Part shown: in pieces, positions 36,037 to 46,004 of the stretch
Position numbering within the stretch: the first letter of the stretch is position 1
Layout: each line of letters starts with the position of its first letter
Assembly: GCA_910587175.1 (NCBI GenBank)
Contig: CAJULH010000004.1
Coordinates: 8,147 to 72,146, forward strand
Length of the DNA: 64,000 nt
Direction of reading: 5' to 3'
Source of the DNA: Candidatus Gastranaerophilales bacterium
Lineage (GTDB): Bacteria > Cyanobacteriota > Vampirovibrionia > Gastranaerophilales > Gastranaerophilaceae
Position numbers and translations under genes: made by a program
Notes under the pieces: model-generated
What the model saw: the letters and a program-made list of their open reading frames with translations, nothing else
What the model was told of the DNA's origin: nothing
Databases searched by the model: none

Positions 36037-37896
36037 GTGAATTTCGATAAGGCAGAAAATAAAGCTGCAAAAGGGAAACAAAGTAGCGGAAAGGAAAATA
36101 AAGGCGAAGTTAAAATTAACTCCGTATTTTCCAACCCCATAAATACAAAAGCGGTTTCGCATTCTGCAAGCTCCAGTGCAAACAGGCTTTATGGCGGCTA
36201 TTCAAATCAAAATTTCTCGAAATTAAACATAAATTATGCTGAAATTTTAAAGCTTATAAATGAAGCTCTTGCAAACAAAGATGAACTGGGGCAGTTATTT
36301 TATTCAATTCATAACGTTTTATCCACAAGGATGCAGATAAACTGTTCCGCCTTGGGACTTATAAACAAACAATCAAAATGCGTAAATATTAAACTTATTG
36401 ATAAAATCGGTTCAACATATTCAAGCAAAATTATGCTTGCGGATACCGAAAATCCTGTTGCAAAATGCATCAAAACAAGAAAGATGCAAAGAACGCAGGA
36501 TATTAGCTTCTTAAGCGCCTCATATCTGAATAATTCCGCTATGCTTATATTTCCGCTTGTAGCGCTGGATGAATGTCTTGGTGTATTTGCTGTCGGTGAT
36601 TTCAGGGCAGATATGTATACAGATTTGTATCAATTTATAGGAAATACCATAGGGCTTTTTGCACAGAATATCAACCTGCTTGAAATGGTTGAAAAGAATT
36701 CAGATACAGATACCCTTACAGGGCTTGCAAACCACAAACACCTGCAGGAAGAGCTGGCAAAACAAATTCACCTTGCAGAGCAGTCTAATTCGCAGCTTTC
36801 AATCTGTATTTTCGATATATCAAATATTTCACAAATTAACAGAGAATTAGGACATGCCAAGGGTGATGAAATCATTAAAACCGTTGCCCACAAGATTAAA
36901 CAAAATATCAGAAACACAGACTTTGCAGGAAGATACGGCGGAGATGAGATTGCAGTATTGATGCCAAATACACCTCTTGAAGAGGCAAAATACATTGCAG
37001 AATATCTATCCTACACCCTATCCTGCGTTATTGTGGATGCAGTCGGACCAATTAAAGTCAGCGCCGGCATTGCAGCTTATCCTCTGGCATCTAAAAATCA
37101 GGAAAAGCTTCTTGTTCTTGCAGAACAAGCTATGTATATTTCAAAGAGCAAATCTTACGAATCAGGCAACTGCATAATCGTTACAAGCGAAGACTATAAT
37201 TTCTGGGACGATGAAGCACTCAAATGTTTTGCCGAAGTATTAACCAAAAAACATGCAGAAATCGGCGTAGATTTTGAAGAAGAATTAATCAGCAAATTCC
37301 ACAATGAAAAAATTATTTCAAATAAACACCTTTTAGATGTTGTAACATCCCTTGCAAGCACAATTGATGCAAAAGACCCATATACAAAAGGTCATTCAAC
37401 ATTTGTTTCAAGATACTCTGAAGCCCTTGCAAGATCTATGAGACTTCCTGAAGCCGAAGTAGAAAGAATTAAACTCGGCGCACTTCTTCATGATATTGGG
37501 AAAATAGGCATTCCTGAAAACGTACTTAAAAAGCCAAGCATGCTGAACGATGAAGAGTGGGAAATTATGAAACAACACCCCGTAATTGGTGCAGAAAAAG
37601 TACTTGCACCAAATGAATCTTTGAGGGATTTAATTCCTATGGTTAAATTCCACCATGAGCATTACGATGGCTCCGGATATCCTTTTGGCTTAAAAGGTGA
37701 TGAAATTCCTCTTTCCGCAAGAATTGTTTCAATTGCAGATGCTTACCACGCCCTTGTTTCAGACAGACCCTACAGAAAAGGTCTTGGCGTTGAAAAAGCT
37801 TGTGAAATCCTGAAACTCGGCGCAGGAGTGCAGTGGGATAAAGAGCTTGTAAGACAGTTTATCGTTATCGCCCCAAGCCTCTCTACTGAGGTTTAA
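36037..37896 (+). CDS. GAF-GGDEF-HD-GYP c-di-GMP signalling protein
   Basis: About 619 residues from GTG 36037, which follows AAGAAGG; the frame is open to 35965. Order: a polar N-terminus, GAF domain (~50-210), GGDEF domain (~220-375; active site RYGGDEIAVLMP, so GGDEI rather than GGDEF) and HD-GYP domain (~420-610; HDIGKIGIP and HHEHYDGSGYPFG). It carries motifs for both making and breaking c-di-GMP. There are no membrane helices. The stop overlaps the convergent GT39-like gene by 14 bp. Confidence 0.93.
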   Translation: MNFDKAENKAAKGKQSSGKENKGEVKINSVFSNPINTKAVSHSASSSANRLYGGYSNQNFSKLNINYAEILKLINEALANKDELGQLFYSIHNVLSTRMQINCSALGLINKQSKCVNIKLIDKIGSTYSSKIMLADTENPVAKCIKTRKMQRTQDISFLSASYLNNSAMLIFPLVALDECLGVFAVGDFRADMYTDLYQFIGNTIGLFAQNINLLEMVEKNSDTDTLTGLANHKHLQEELAKQIHLAEQSNSQLSICIFDISNISQINRELGHAKGDEIIKTVAHKIKQNIRNTDFAGRYGGDEIAVLMPNTPLEEAKYIAEYLSYTLSCVIVDAVGPIKVSAGIAAYPLASKNQEKLLVLAEQAMYISKSKSYESGNCIIVTSEDYNFWDDEALKCFAEVLTKKHAEIGVDFEEELISKFHNEKIISNKHLLDVVTSLASTIDAKDPYTKGHSTFVSRYSEALARSMRLPEAEVERIKLGALLHDIGKIGIPENVLKKPSMLNDEEWEIMKQHPVIGAEKVLAPNESLRDLIPMVKFHHEHYDGSGYPFGLKGDEIPLSARIVSIADAYHALVSDRPYRKGLGVEKACEILKLGAGVQWDKELVRQFIVIAPSLSTEV

Positions 37897-39349
37897 AATC
37901 TACTTTTAAAATATAAGAACCAAGTTCTCTTTTTTCAAAGAGGATTTTTGCACTGCTCTTATCCTTTGCAAGCTTTAATGCTTTGTCAATATATTCTTTA
38001 TCCTGATCCCAATATGTAAAATAGAGCCATATATTGCCGTCTGTTATATTTTTAAAGCCTCTGTCAAGCATAAGGGAAAGCTCACCATGGCGCACATTTT
38101 CTATATTAAACCGTCTTTGATAATAAATACAGGTAGATTCAGACAGACTGTTGTAAACAATAAAATCATTTGATGAAATTTTATCTTTAATTATATCCAT
38201 CATTTCTCTTGATATACCGCGATTAAATACCGTTGGATTAAAAAATTCAGATATGTATGAAATATTATATGTTCTAAAACAAAATATAAACGCCAAAACC
38301 AAAACGGCAGTATAAATTGCACTCTTAAAATCCTTTACACTGCATGTATCAAGCGGCTTTATTGCAAGCAATATCAAAAACGGAACAAGATATAAACCAA
38401 GCCTGTGATATATGGGATACATATATAAAACAGCTGCAAGAAAAGCTGCAAGTAAAATCAGCAGCATAATACCGCCTACTTTTTTCTTGTCTTTGTAAGT
38501 TAAAAAAGCACCGAAAGTAATAAACATAATTAACAAAATATAATTTTTGCAGGAGAAGAAAGTAAAGTTTAAAAGATTCAGAACAAAAGTTTTTATGCTG
38601 TCAAGCTTTGGCACAATATACCCGACATCCCAAAGATATGAGCAAAAGATAAGCATTTCCTCTTTGCTTGGAATAAGATAGAAAAGATAATATGGCAAAG
38701 CCAAAAGACAAAACGGCACCAAAATATAAAATACCTGCCTTAAAGACTCTTTTTTATTTCTATATATCAAATAAAGAATATATGCACCCAAAATAAGCGG
38801 GGTTGGCATTGAAACCAGAAAGAATACAAAAAATAATAAACCCGTAAATACACATTTTTTGTATGTAATATTTTTTACATCAATACTTGAAAAATAAAGA
38901 ACGCTCAATATTGCAACCAGCATCTCCAAAGAATACTGTTTAAACTCCTGAGAGTAATATACAATTTCAAAATTTATAGCAAATAATAAGTTTGCAGCAA
39001 GAATAGACCATTTTTTATTCAATATCCGCTTTGACAAAAAATAAAAGGCAAATATTGAAAGTATCCCAAAAAGCAGGGGTAACGTTCTAAATACAAGCTC
39101 CTTTATGCCAAACAGATTTATCATAACCTTGCTTAGAACACTAAAAAGATAGGGCGCACATTGAATATAATCCAAAGGTTTTAACAGTTCTAAAAAGCCT
39201 CTGTCAGTTATATTTAAAGCGAGCGCAGCCTCATCGCACCAAAATGACCTGTTATATAAAAAGGTTTTAATTCGAAGAAAAACTCCAAACAAAAATATTA
39301 AAACCAAAGATGTATTGAAAAATTTACCCAAAATAGCTTTTTTTTGCAT
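37883..39349 (-). CDS. GT39/PMT-like membrane glycosyltransferase, copy A
   Basis: 488 residues with about ten membrane helices. The first loop contains RSFWCDEAALALNITDRGF, with the acidic motif in the place of the catalytic DE/DD of GT-C enzymes such as PMT and ArnT. KQYSLEMLVA and LWDVGY also match copy B. GT-C enzymes move a sugar from a polyprenyl-phosphate carrier to protein or lipid on the outer face. It is the last of a three-gene leftward unit (GT2, copy B, copy A). Confidence 0.8.
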   Translation of the reverse strand: MQKKAILGKFFNTSLVLIFLFGVFLRIKTFLYNRSFWCDEAALALNITDRGFLELLKPLDYIQCAPYLFSVLSKVMINLFGIKELVFRTLPLLFGILSIFAFYFLSKRILNKKWSILAANLLFAINFEIVYYSQEFKQYSLEMLVAILSVLYFSSIDVKNITYKKCVFTGLLFFVFFLVSMPTPLILGAYILYLIYRNKKESLRQVFYILVPFCLLALPYYLFYLIPSKEEMLIFCSYLWDVGYIVPKLDSIKTFVLNLLNFTFFSCKNYILLIMFITFGAFLTYKDKKKVGGIMLLILLAAFLAAVLYMYPIYHRLGLYLVPFLILLAIKPLDTCSVKDFKSAIYTAVLVLAFIFCFRTYNISYISEFFNPTVFNRGISREMMDIIKDKISSNDFIVYNSLSESTCIYYQRRFNIENVRHGELSLMLDRGFKNITDGNIWLYFTYWDQDKEYIDKALKLAKDKSSAKILFEKRELGSYILKVDFKPQ

Positions 39350-39363
39350 TTATTTGCCCTTTT

Positions 39364-40854
39364 TTAAATTTTAACTTTCAAAAAATAAGAGTGGTCATTC
39401 AGGTGCTCTTCTTCTATATGTTTTGTTTTTGCCCAATCCCTTACAAAAGGAATCACCGTTTTTTTATGATAGTCATAAGGATAATAAAACCAGTAAGTAT
39501 GTCCTTTTGGAAGCTGATTTAAAAGCCCTGTATAAAATTCCTTACCGTAATCGGCAAGATTTATCTGTATAAACCTTGCCGTACTAAAGTTTTGGCGCAT
39601 TGAATTGTATTTATATATAGAATCAGATGCATCATTATAAACAACTATATCATCCGCTTTATAGTTTGCTTTTAAAATCTGCATAAATTTAGTGCCATCC
39701 CCTTTCTTTCTTAAAATTTGAGGATAAAAATCTTTATAATAGGAATAAGAAAAACAGCCGTTTGCAAAAAGAATGAAAAATATTACAGCAAATGCGCTTT
39801 TAAATTTATGTTTAAACGCAACACAATCCAGGGGTTTTACAATCAAAACAAGCAAAAACGGCAAAAGGTAGAGGGCAACCCTTTCTTTTATCGGATATAT
39901 ATGCAAACAGGAAGCAACAATTGCACACAATAAAACAAAACACAAAAGCATAGAATCCTTGGAAGATTTTGCATTTCTAATATTTAAAGCCAGACCGGCT
40001 ATTAAAAGAACTGCAGTAAAAAGTGTGAAATTCTCCTGGTTGAAAAAATATACAAGATTTATTTTTATTATATGCACAATGTTTGCCAAATTTAAGGTCA
40101 AAAACCCGTCATACCAAAGGCTGCCGTAGATGTTCATCATCTCGTACTGTGAAGGATACAAAACAAAAATATAGTAAACAGGAAGTAAAATAATAAAAGG
40201 CAGCAAAAATATAAAAATCTTAATTACCTTTTGTTTGTTTAAATTTTTAAAATCAGAAAAATTACAAAGCACAAATGCACCGGTAATAAATATTACAGGG
40301 AGTGAAAATAAAAACCCTGTAAAAGACAAGATACCGTATAAAAATATCTTCCTGACGCCTGTTTTGTCTAAATCAAGCGCAGAAAAACATAAAAATGCCA
40401 TCAATGCCATAAATACATCAAAAGAATACTGTTTAAACTCCACTCCGTAATATACAAGACGAAAATTAACGGCAAAAAATAAAAGAGCAATTAATAAAGA
40501 TTTTTTTTTAGACAATATTTTTTTTGAAAAAATATAAAACAAAGGCAGAGAACATATAGATGCAAAGAATGGAATAAACCTTAAAGACGCCTCATTTACA
40601 CCAAAAATATTTGTCAAAATCTTTGTTGCCATCATAAAGAAAGGAGGCGCGGACTGGACATGCTCCAAGGGTGCAAAAAATCCAAAAATACCTCTGTGCA
40701 TAATGCTCAATGCCAAAGAACATTCATCAAGCCACATTGAATATCCGGCTAAATATGCTTTTGCTCTCAGAAATATTCCAATGCAAAAAATGAGAGTTAA
40801 AACGACCGTATATAATGATACCTGTATTTTTAAACAATTCTTAAGCTTTAGCAT
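39364..40854 (-). CDS. GT39/PMT-like membrane glycosyltransferase, copy B
   Basis: About 496 residues, paralogous to copy A: YSMWLDECSLALSIMHRGIF aligns with the copy A DE loop, and EFKQYSFDVFMA and LWYDGF also match. Multi-helix GT-C fold. I place the start at ATG 40854; the open frame begins at 40902 but would overlap the GT2 gene by 29 bp. Fourteen bp separate it from copy A. Tandem duplication followed by divergence is likely; the acceptor may differ. Confidence 0.8.
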   Translation of the reverse strand: MLKLKNCLKIQVSLYTVVLTLIFCIGIFLRAKAYLAGYSMWLDECSLALSIMHRGIFGFFAPLEHVQSAPPFFMMATKILTNIFGVNEASLRFIPFFASICSLPLFYIFSKKILSKKKSLLIALLFFAVNFRLVYYGVEFKQYSFDVFMALMAFLCFSALDLDKTGVRKIFLYGILSFTGFLFSLPVIFITGAFVLCNFSDFKNLNKQKVIKIFIFLLPFIILLPVYYIFVLYPSQYEMMNIYGSLWYDGFLTLNLANIVHIIKINLVYFFNQENFTLFTAVLLIAGLALNIRNAKSSKDSMLLCFVLLCAIVASCLHIYPIKERVALYLLPFLLVLIVKPLDCVAFKHKFKSAFAVIFFILFANGCFSYSYYKDFYPQILRKKGDGTKFMQILKANYKADDIVVYNDASDSIYKYNSMRQNFSTARFIQINLADYGKEFYTGLLNQLPKGHTYWFYYPYDYHKKTVIPFVRDWAKTKHIEEEHLNDHSYFLKVKI

Positions 40855-40873
40855 AATCAATGTTTTCCGAATG

Positions 40874-41671
40874 CTAATTTTCGGGTAAATAGTAATAATC
40901 AAGCTTTGAATTTATATCAAGCCTTTTTGCACCGCGCTTAAAGATTTTAGATTTAAAGATATTCAAACGGGCAAAGAAATATTTAATACTAACCCCTAAA
41001 ACCCCAAAACCGTATTTTGTAGAGCGTTTGAAATTAATAGAGCTTGCTTCCGGGAAATACTTTGTAGGACATGAAATTTCGCCTATGTTGTAACCGTAGA
41101 AATATATAAGCGCAAGCATTTCATTATCAAAAATAAAATCGTCATCGCATTCCGCAAGAGGCAGATTTTCTAAAATTTCCCTGCTGAAGGCGCGAAAGCC
41201 TGTGTGGTATTCTGAAAGCTTCTGCCCCATAAAGAAGTTTTGAAAAAACGTCAAAAACTTATTTGCAACAAATTTATAAAGCGGCATTCCGCCTTTAAGA
41301 GCACCGTTATTCAACATTCTGGATGCTATCACGGCGTCATATTCGTTAAATGCTATCATAGATGCCATAGCAGGAATGAGCTTTGGCGTATACTGATAAT
41401 CAGGATGAAGCATAATGACAATATCTGCATCTTCCTTTAAAGCTGCTGTATAGCAGGATTTTTGGTTTGCGCCGTATCCTTTGTTTTCAGGATGCACAAT
41501 CGTCGTTATATTAAGCCTTTTTGATACATCTTTTGTATTATCGTTTGAATTATCATCTACAAGAATTACTTTGTCTACAAAATCTTTATAAATTTCATTA
41601 TAGGTAATTTCAAGAGTCTTTTCCGCATTGTATGCGGGCATTATTACAACAATTTTCTTTCCGTTTATCAT
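40874..41671 (-). CDS. Family 2 glycosyltransferase (polyprenyl-phosphate mannose synthase-like)
   Basis: 265 residues. GT-A fold: IVVIMPAYNAEKTLEITYNE, VILVDDNSNDNTKDV, the metal-binding VIMLHPDYQY in place of DxD, and FRAFSREILENLP. The C-terminus has no long membrane segment. Such enzymes load a hexose onto polyprenyl phosphate, which would be the donor for the two GT39-like enzymes encoded just downstream. Together they look like a lipid-linked sugar transfer pathway. Confidence 0.85.
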   Translation of the reverse strand: MINGKKIVVIMPAYNAEKTLEITYNEIYKDFVDKVILVDDNSNDNTKDVSKRLNITTIVHPENKGYGANQKSCYTAALKEDADIVIMLHPDYQYTPKLIPAMASMIAFNEYDAVIASRMLNNGALKGGMPLYKFVANKFLTFFQNFFMGQKLSEYHTGFRAFSREILENLPLAECDDDFIFDNEMLALIYFYGYNIGEISCPTKYFPEASSINFKRSTKYGFGVLGVSIKYFFARLNIFKSKIFKRGAKRLDINSKLDYYYLPEN

Positions 41672-41702
41672 AGAAAGAATAATACATCAAGAAATAAAAG
41701 CT

Positions 41703-41731
41703 TTGCAAATATGTAAATAAAAATATATAAT
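41703..41731 (+). promoter_or_regulatory. Sigma70-type promoter for a leaderless transcript
   Basis: TTGCAA (41703-41708), 17-bp spacer, TATAAT (41726-41731), then exactly 7 nt before the ATG at 41739. There is no Shine-Dalgarno site. Confidence 0.65.
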
Positions 41732-41738
41732 TATTTTT

Positions 41739-43427
41739 ATGGAAGAAAATACTGAAAGCGCTATTTATTATATTAAAAAATCTTTCGAGCTTAAAAACCT
41801 GAAGCTTTATAAAGAAGCAATAGAAATGCTTTACAAAGCCCTTTCGTGTGAAGATTTGCCATTTGGGAAACACAATGAAATAATTGCCCAGATTGGTGAC
41901 CTTTATATGCTTTTAAAAAACTACGAAAGAGCAATAGAACAATATGAAAAGGTTTTAGATAATGACCCCGCGCATATACACAGCATGCACCAGCTTTGCG
42001 AAATTTATTTCATTTTGCAAAATTATTCAAAGGCGCTTGAAATTGCACAAAACCTCTGCAAAAAATCGCAAAATGTTGAAAACTACGTAAATTATTTTAG
42101 AATATTATTCAAACTTCATCTTTTTGATGAAATAAAAGAACTCTATAAGGGGCTCAATGAAGAAACAGCAAAAAATGATGAAATCATGTATGTGGTTTCA
42201 AAAACAGAGCCTGAAAACAAGTTTGAGCTTTTGGAAAAAATAATCCGGATAAACCCAAATAATCTTCAGGCAAAACTGGATTTAGGCATTTTGTGTTACG
42301 AAAAAGAAGATTTTGAATATGCTAAAACCCTTTTTGATGAAACCGCAGCTGCACAAAACAATCCGAAAGCATATTATTATCTTGGACTCATATACAACAG
42401 CCAAAATGAACACACAAGAGCTATAGATAATTTCTTAAAAGCAATAAAATATGACAAATCAAAGGTAAATAATTATTACTTTGAACTTGCAAAAGCGTAC
42501 TGTGACATAAACTGGCTAAATGAAGCCCAAATTGCACTTCTAAGGTCATTAAGCATATTATCTGACGCAACTCCATATGCTGACACTGTTGATGAACATT
42601 ATTTCCTTTTAGCCTGGATTTATTCAAAGAAAAATGACACAAAAAATGCCATTTTAAACCTAAACCTGATTGAGCCAAATTCCCATATATGGGGTAGGGC
42701 ACAGGTATTGGCAAATACACTTAAAGCCAAAGAAGGGGATATTATTGAAGCCAAGGGAAATTTAGAAAAGCTTTATGAAACCAATAAAGATAATTCTATG
42801 ATATACTCTGCCCTTGGGGAAATTTACAAGGAATTGAAACTGTATAAAAAAGCAATTGAAATTTACAAAGAAGGACTGAAAAATTTTCCGTCGTCATTTA
42901 GTTTTTTAGCGGAAATCGTGGATATTTTCATAGATGATAAAAATTATGATGAAGCACTAAAATATGCAGATGACTTTATAAAAATTTACCCAAACTGCCC
43001 GAGTGCACATAATTCTCTTGCAAGAATTTACTACAGACAAAAAGAATACAAAAAAGCGCTTGATGAGCTTTTAAAACTTGTAAAGCTCGATAAAAACAAT
43101 GCAGAAGCTTTTTATTTTATGGGGCTTATTTTAAATGATACTGCAAACCCTGAAGATGCCCTGAAAAATCTCACCGTGGCACTAAATCTCAATCCTACAA
43201 AAGCAAAATATTACGCACAGGTTTCAAGGTCTTATAATTTAATGGAAAATTACCAGGATGCCATGCTTTTTATAAAGGAAGCTATAGAGCTTGCACCTGA
43301 AGAACTTTCATACAAAAAACAGGCTGCAATGCTAGCAGAAGATGCAGGAGACAAAGAGGCATCAAAGTTTTACAAAAACCTTGTCCAGACAAGCGAAAAT
43401 ATTACAAAAATGAGAAGAAAAAATTAA
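41739..43427 (+). CDS. Large TPR-repeat protein
   Basis: 562 residues made almost wholly of TPR units (about fourteen), e.g. YERAIEQYEKVLDNDPAHIH, YSKALEIAQNLCKKSQNVEN, HTRAIDNFLKAIKYDKSKVN and YKKALDELLKLVKLDKNNAE. No signal peptide or membrane helix. It is divergent from the glycosyltransferase unit. Possible roles are protein assembly or a glycosylation accessory role; the sequence does not decide. Confidence 0.85.
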   Translation: MEENTESAIYYIKKSFELKNLKLYKEAIEMLYKALSCEDLPFGKHNEIIAQIGDLYMLLKNYERAIEQYEKVLDNDPAHIHSMHQLCEIYFILQNYSKALEIAQNLCKKSQNVENYVNYFRILFKLHLFDEIKELYKGLNEETAKNDEIMYVVSKTEPENKFELLEKIIRINPNNLQAKLDLGILCYEKEDFEYAKTLFDETAAAQNNPKAYYYLGLIYNSQNEHTRAIDNFLKAIKYDKSKVNNYYFELAKAYCDINWLNEAQIALLRSLSILSDATPYADTVDEHYFLLAWIYSKKNDTKNAILNLNLIEPNSHIWGRAQVLANTLKAKEGDIIEAKGNLEKLYETNKDNSMIYSALGEIYKELKLYKKAIEIYKEGLKNFPSSFSFLAEIVDIFIDDKNYDEALKYADDFIKIYPNCPSAHNSLARIYYRQKEYKKALDELLKLVKLDKNNAEAFYFMGLILNDTANPEDALKNLTVALNLNPTKAKYYAQVSRSYNLMENYQDAMLFIKEAIELAPEELSYKKQAAMLAEDAGDKEASKFYKNLVQTSENITKMRRKN

Positions 43428-43470
43428 TTCCCTTCCCATTTTTAAATTGTTTTATTGTTTTAAATACAAC

Positions 43471-45651
43471 CTATGCCCGTTCATCTTCGTGTCTTGATTT
43501 TATAGCAGTTTTAATTGAAGTAACAAAATTAAACGCCATATTATCATCCAATGCTCTGCCATATTGTGAAGAAAAATCGTTTTCCGGTCTTACTTTCCAG
43601 TTGAATTCAGGCTTGGTTCCAGGTGTGTTGTAAACCCTTTCATCCCCAAAAAGATCAGTAAAGAAAACCTGAATATTTTTTGCATCAGATTTTAGCATCA
43701 TTGCATATACACTTTGCATCAAAAACTTAGGGTCGCGAGCCATTTGTTCTTTATATTCTTCATATTTCGGGCTATTTTTATAAAGATAATTCGAAATGTA
43801 ATCTATCTGGCTTTGAGCAGCTTCATCCCCTTCTTTTGCGCCTTTTACAATTTTCTTTGCCCAGGAGCTCAAGGGTTCATTGTCATGAGAACCTGCCATA
43901 TACCAATATCCTTTTTGCTTTTCATCTTTAAATGCAGTGGGAAGATAGGGATCATCTTCATATGCTGCATTCATAAACTGTGTAACTTTTATGCCATTTA
44001 ACCCCATCTTTTCCATTACAAGTTTGGCAGGAGTTGTCACTGCACCTAAATCTTCTGCAATAATTGAGTTTTTCACCTTCTTTTCAATCTCATCCAGCTT
44101 AAACTGCGCCTTCGCAGCTCTTTTTGGATTTGTTGTATCAGCTGCAGCATCCTGAAGAGCAGCCAGGCTATCAGGATCAATTATTGCATCCCTTACAGCA
44201 GCAAGGAGAATTTTATCTATGTAAAGAGCATATTTATTATACTGTTCTTCTGTAAGATTGTTTGCGACATAATCATTTTCAGACCATTCTCTATGATTGA
44301 AAATATTATCTACAATTCTTTCCGCATCAACATTTTCGCGACCAATTATTGAATACTTCTTAAGTTCATCAACATGCGGTGAAGAATAGAGTCTGCCTGA
44401 ACCATCCTGTGCTTTTGGAGTTTTTCCTTCCGGATAAACCCAAGGGTCTACAAGCCCCAAATAATGGTCAATTCTGAGTACATCATGCTCCTTAAATATT
44501 TTTGTAATTGATTTTTTCAAAATTTCCCCTGCTTCGCCAAGGGAACCATCAGGATTAAAGAGCTTTTCGGGGTCTACAACAGGAAAACCCCAGTCCTGTC
44601 CGTCTTCTGAGAAATAATCCGGCGGACAGCCAAGGTTCCAGCCTTTCAAGAACAAATTCTGATAAGCCCATACGTCTCTGTCTGAAAAAGCCACCTGTTT
44701 ATCGGCAATAAGCTTTATACCCTTTGAATTTGCATATTCTTTTGTATCAGCTATTTGTTTTGAATATAAAAATTGTACAAATTTGTAAAAATCAATTTCA
44801 GCAGCATATTCCGTCTGGATTTCCCTGATTCTTTCCTTGCCTTCTTTAGTATCTTTCATTGCCATTAGATTTTTATCAAGCTCATCATCCCAAAGAGGCC
44901 AGTAGTCCATATTGTGCTTTTTGGAAAGGGCTTCATAAATTGCATCATTTTCAAGCCAGGGATCATTTATGTCAGCATTTTTATACTCTTCGAACTCTCT
45001 TTTTAAAGTATTTATTTTATCACCCGTACCTTCAATGAAATTATCATATGCAACCCTAAGAGCATCTTCCTGCGCTTTATAGATGTATGAATAATTTGTT
45101 TCGGCTTTGTCGCGTTTGGAATTTTTTGCAACAACCTCTTCAAAAACTTCATCAGGAAGAATGTAAGCCCACTTTCCGGTTGTTAATTGCTCCAAATCAA
45201 CAAACAAAGGGTTTGAAGAAAACAGAGTGCCAGTATATGGAGAAGAATCGGAACTTTTTGTCTTTCCGCCTGGTCCAAGTTGAATCCCTGTAAATACGCC
45301 GGACATAAAATCTATAAGTTTTCTTGCCCCGGTTGAATTCGGGCTTCCATATCCGGTATCGGTTTCAGAGGTAGCAGGAAAGCTTCCGCCATGGATTATG
45401 AGCACCATCTCCTCTTTTCCAAGTTCATTAAGACCCTCTTTAATTATTGGTTTATGAACATTGTAAGTTTCAAGCCTTGAGCCAAAAGAGGGAGACATAG
45501 GTATATTGAAGACATTTCCCATCATTGGAATATTTGCAAATTCCATGCCTTGGTTATTTGTATTGTAATTATTATTTTGCCTTGCTGCAGATAAGGCTTG
45601 CAATGCCGTCCCAGGCATAATTGTGTGGTTTTTGATGCTCGTAATATTCAT
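43471..45651 (-). CDS. malQ: 4-alpha-glucanotransferase (GH77) with a long N-terminal extension
   Basis: 726 residues. Catalytic blocks: VLRIDHYLGL (nucleophile Asp), SIIAEDLGAVT (acid/base Glu) and GSHDNEPLSSW (third Asp); also KGWNLGCPPDYFSEDGQDWG. It transfers maltooligosaccharides between glucans, working with the GH13 debranching enzyme in this window. The first ~75 residues are not part of the GH77 fold: an Asn/Gln/Met-rich stretch ending FNIPMSPSFGSRLETYN. The start has a clear GAGG site, so the extension is real. It may be a targeting sequence. Confidence 0.92.
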   Translation of the reverse strand: MNITSIKNHTIMPGTALQALSAARQNNNYNTNNQGMEFANIPMMGNVFNIPMSPSFGSRLETYNVHKPIIKEGLNELGKEEMVLIIHGGSFPATSETDTGYGSPNSTGARKLIDFMSGVFTGIQLGPGGKTKSSDSSPYTGTLFSSNPLFVDLEQLTTGKWAYILPDEVFEEVVAKNSKRDKAETNYSYIYKAQEDALRVAYDNFIEGTGDKINTLKREFEEYKNADINDPWLENDAIYEALSKKHNMDYWPLWDDELDKNLMAMKDTKEGKERIREIQTEYAAEIDFYKFVQFLYSKQIADTKEYANSKGIKLIADKQVAFSDRDVWAYQNLFLKGWNLGCPPDYFSEDGQDWGFPVVDPEKLFNPDGSLGEAGEILKKSITKIFKEHDVLRIDHYLGLVDPWVYPEGKTPKAQDGSGRLYSSPHVDELKKYSIIGRENVDAERIVDNIFNHREWSENDYVANNLTEEQYNKYALYIDKILLAAVRDAIIDPDSLAALQDAAADTTNPKRAAKAQFKLDEIEKKVKNSIIAEDLGAVTTPAKLVMEKMGLNGIKVTQFMNAAYEDDPYLPTAFKDEKQKGYWYMAGSHDNEPLSSWAKKIVKGAKEGDEAAQSQIDYISNYLYKNSPKYEEYKEQMARDPKFLMQSVYAMMLKSDAKNIQVFFTDLFGDERVYNTPGTKPEFNWKVRPENDFSSQYGRALDDNMAFNFVTSIKTAIKSRHEDERA

Positions 45652-45792
45652 TTAAAATCCTCATTTCTAATATGCTTTTTGTATAAAACGTGTGAAAAAA
45701 ATCTTTTGTTAGTTTATTTTGTAAAATTTTAAATTGTTTTGTGTTTTAAAACGTTTGTGTTAGAATTGTGTTGCGGTTTACTAATCCGTATT

Positions 45793-45896
45793 CTGTAGCT
45801 CAGCTGGCTAAGCAAACGTTTAGTTTGCGAATATAAAAATTGTTTGGCTGCAAACACTCTTGACAGATGAGCGTAGGTAATTAAAATTGAATAACT
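45793..45896 (+). repeat. tRNA-like degenerate repeat A upstream of tRNA-Arg
   Basis: Starts CTGTAGCTCAGCTGGCTAAG, nearly the 5' half of tRNA-Arg, then a hairpin GCAAAC-GTTTA-GTTTGC (45812-45828), then TGTTTGGCTGCAAAC resembling the anticodon arm. No T arm follows. TTGTGT-16-TAGAAT lies just upstream as a possible promoter. It aligns with repeat B over its whole length with many substitutions. Confidence 0.7.
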
Positions 45897-45903
45897 GATG
45901 TGT

Positions 45904-46003
45904 GCGCCTGTAGTTTGGCTGGCTAAGCGAGCATTAAGCTTGCGGATATAAATGTGTTTAAACACTCTATCCAGCCGAATAGGGTAGTTAAAATTTAATA
46001 TTA
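45904..46003 (+). repeat. tRNA-like degenerate repeat B, includes an antisense copy of the tRNA D-arm
   Basis: Starts GCGCCTGTAG like the tRNA, then hairpin GCGAGC-ATTAA-GCTTGC (45927-45943), which keeps the stem of repeat A with a compensating A-T to G-C change. At 45960-45975 AAACACTCTATCCAGC is the exact reverse complement of tRNA bases 46019-46034. The end TTAAAATTTAATATTAT could give the tRNA a -10 box. Confidence 0.75.
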
Positions 46004-46004
46004 T

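Noticed and set aside
45793..46003. Two additional tRNA genes upstream of tRNA-Arg
   Set aside because: 5' halves look tRNA-like but there is no T arm or matching acceptor 3' strand.
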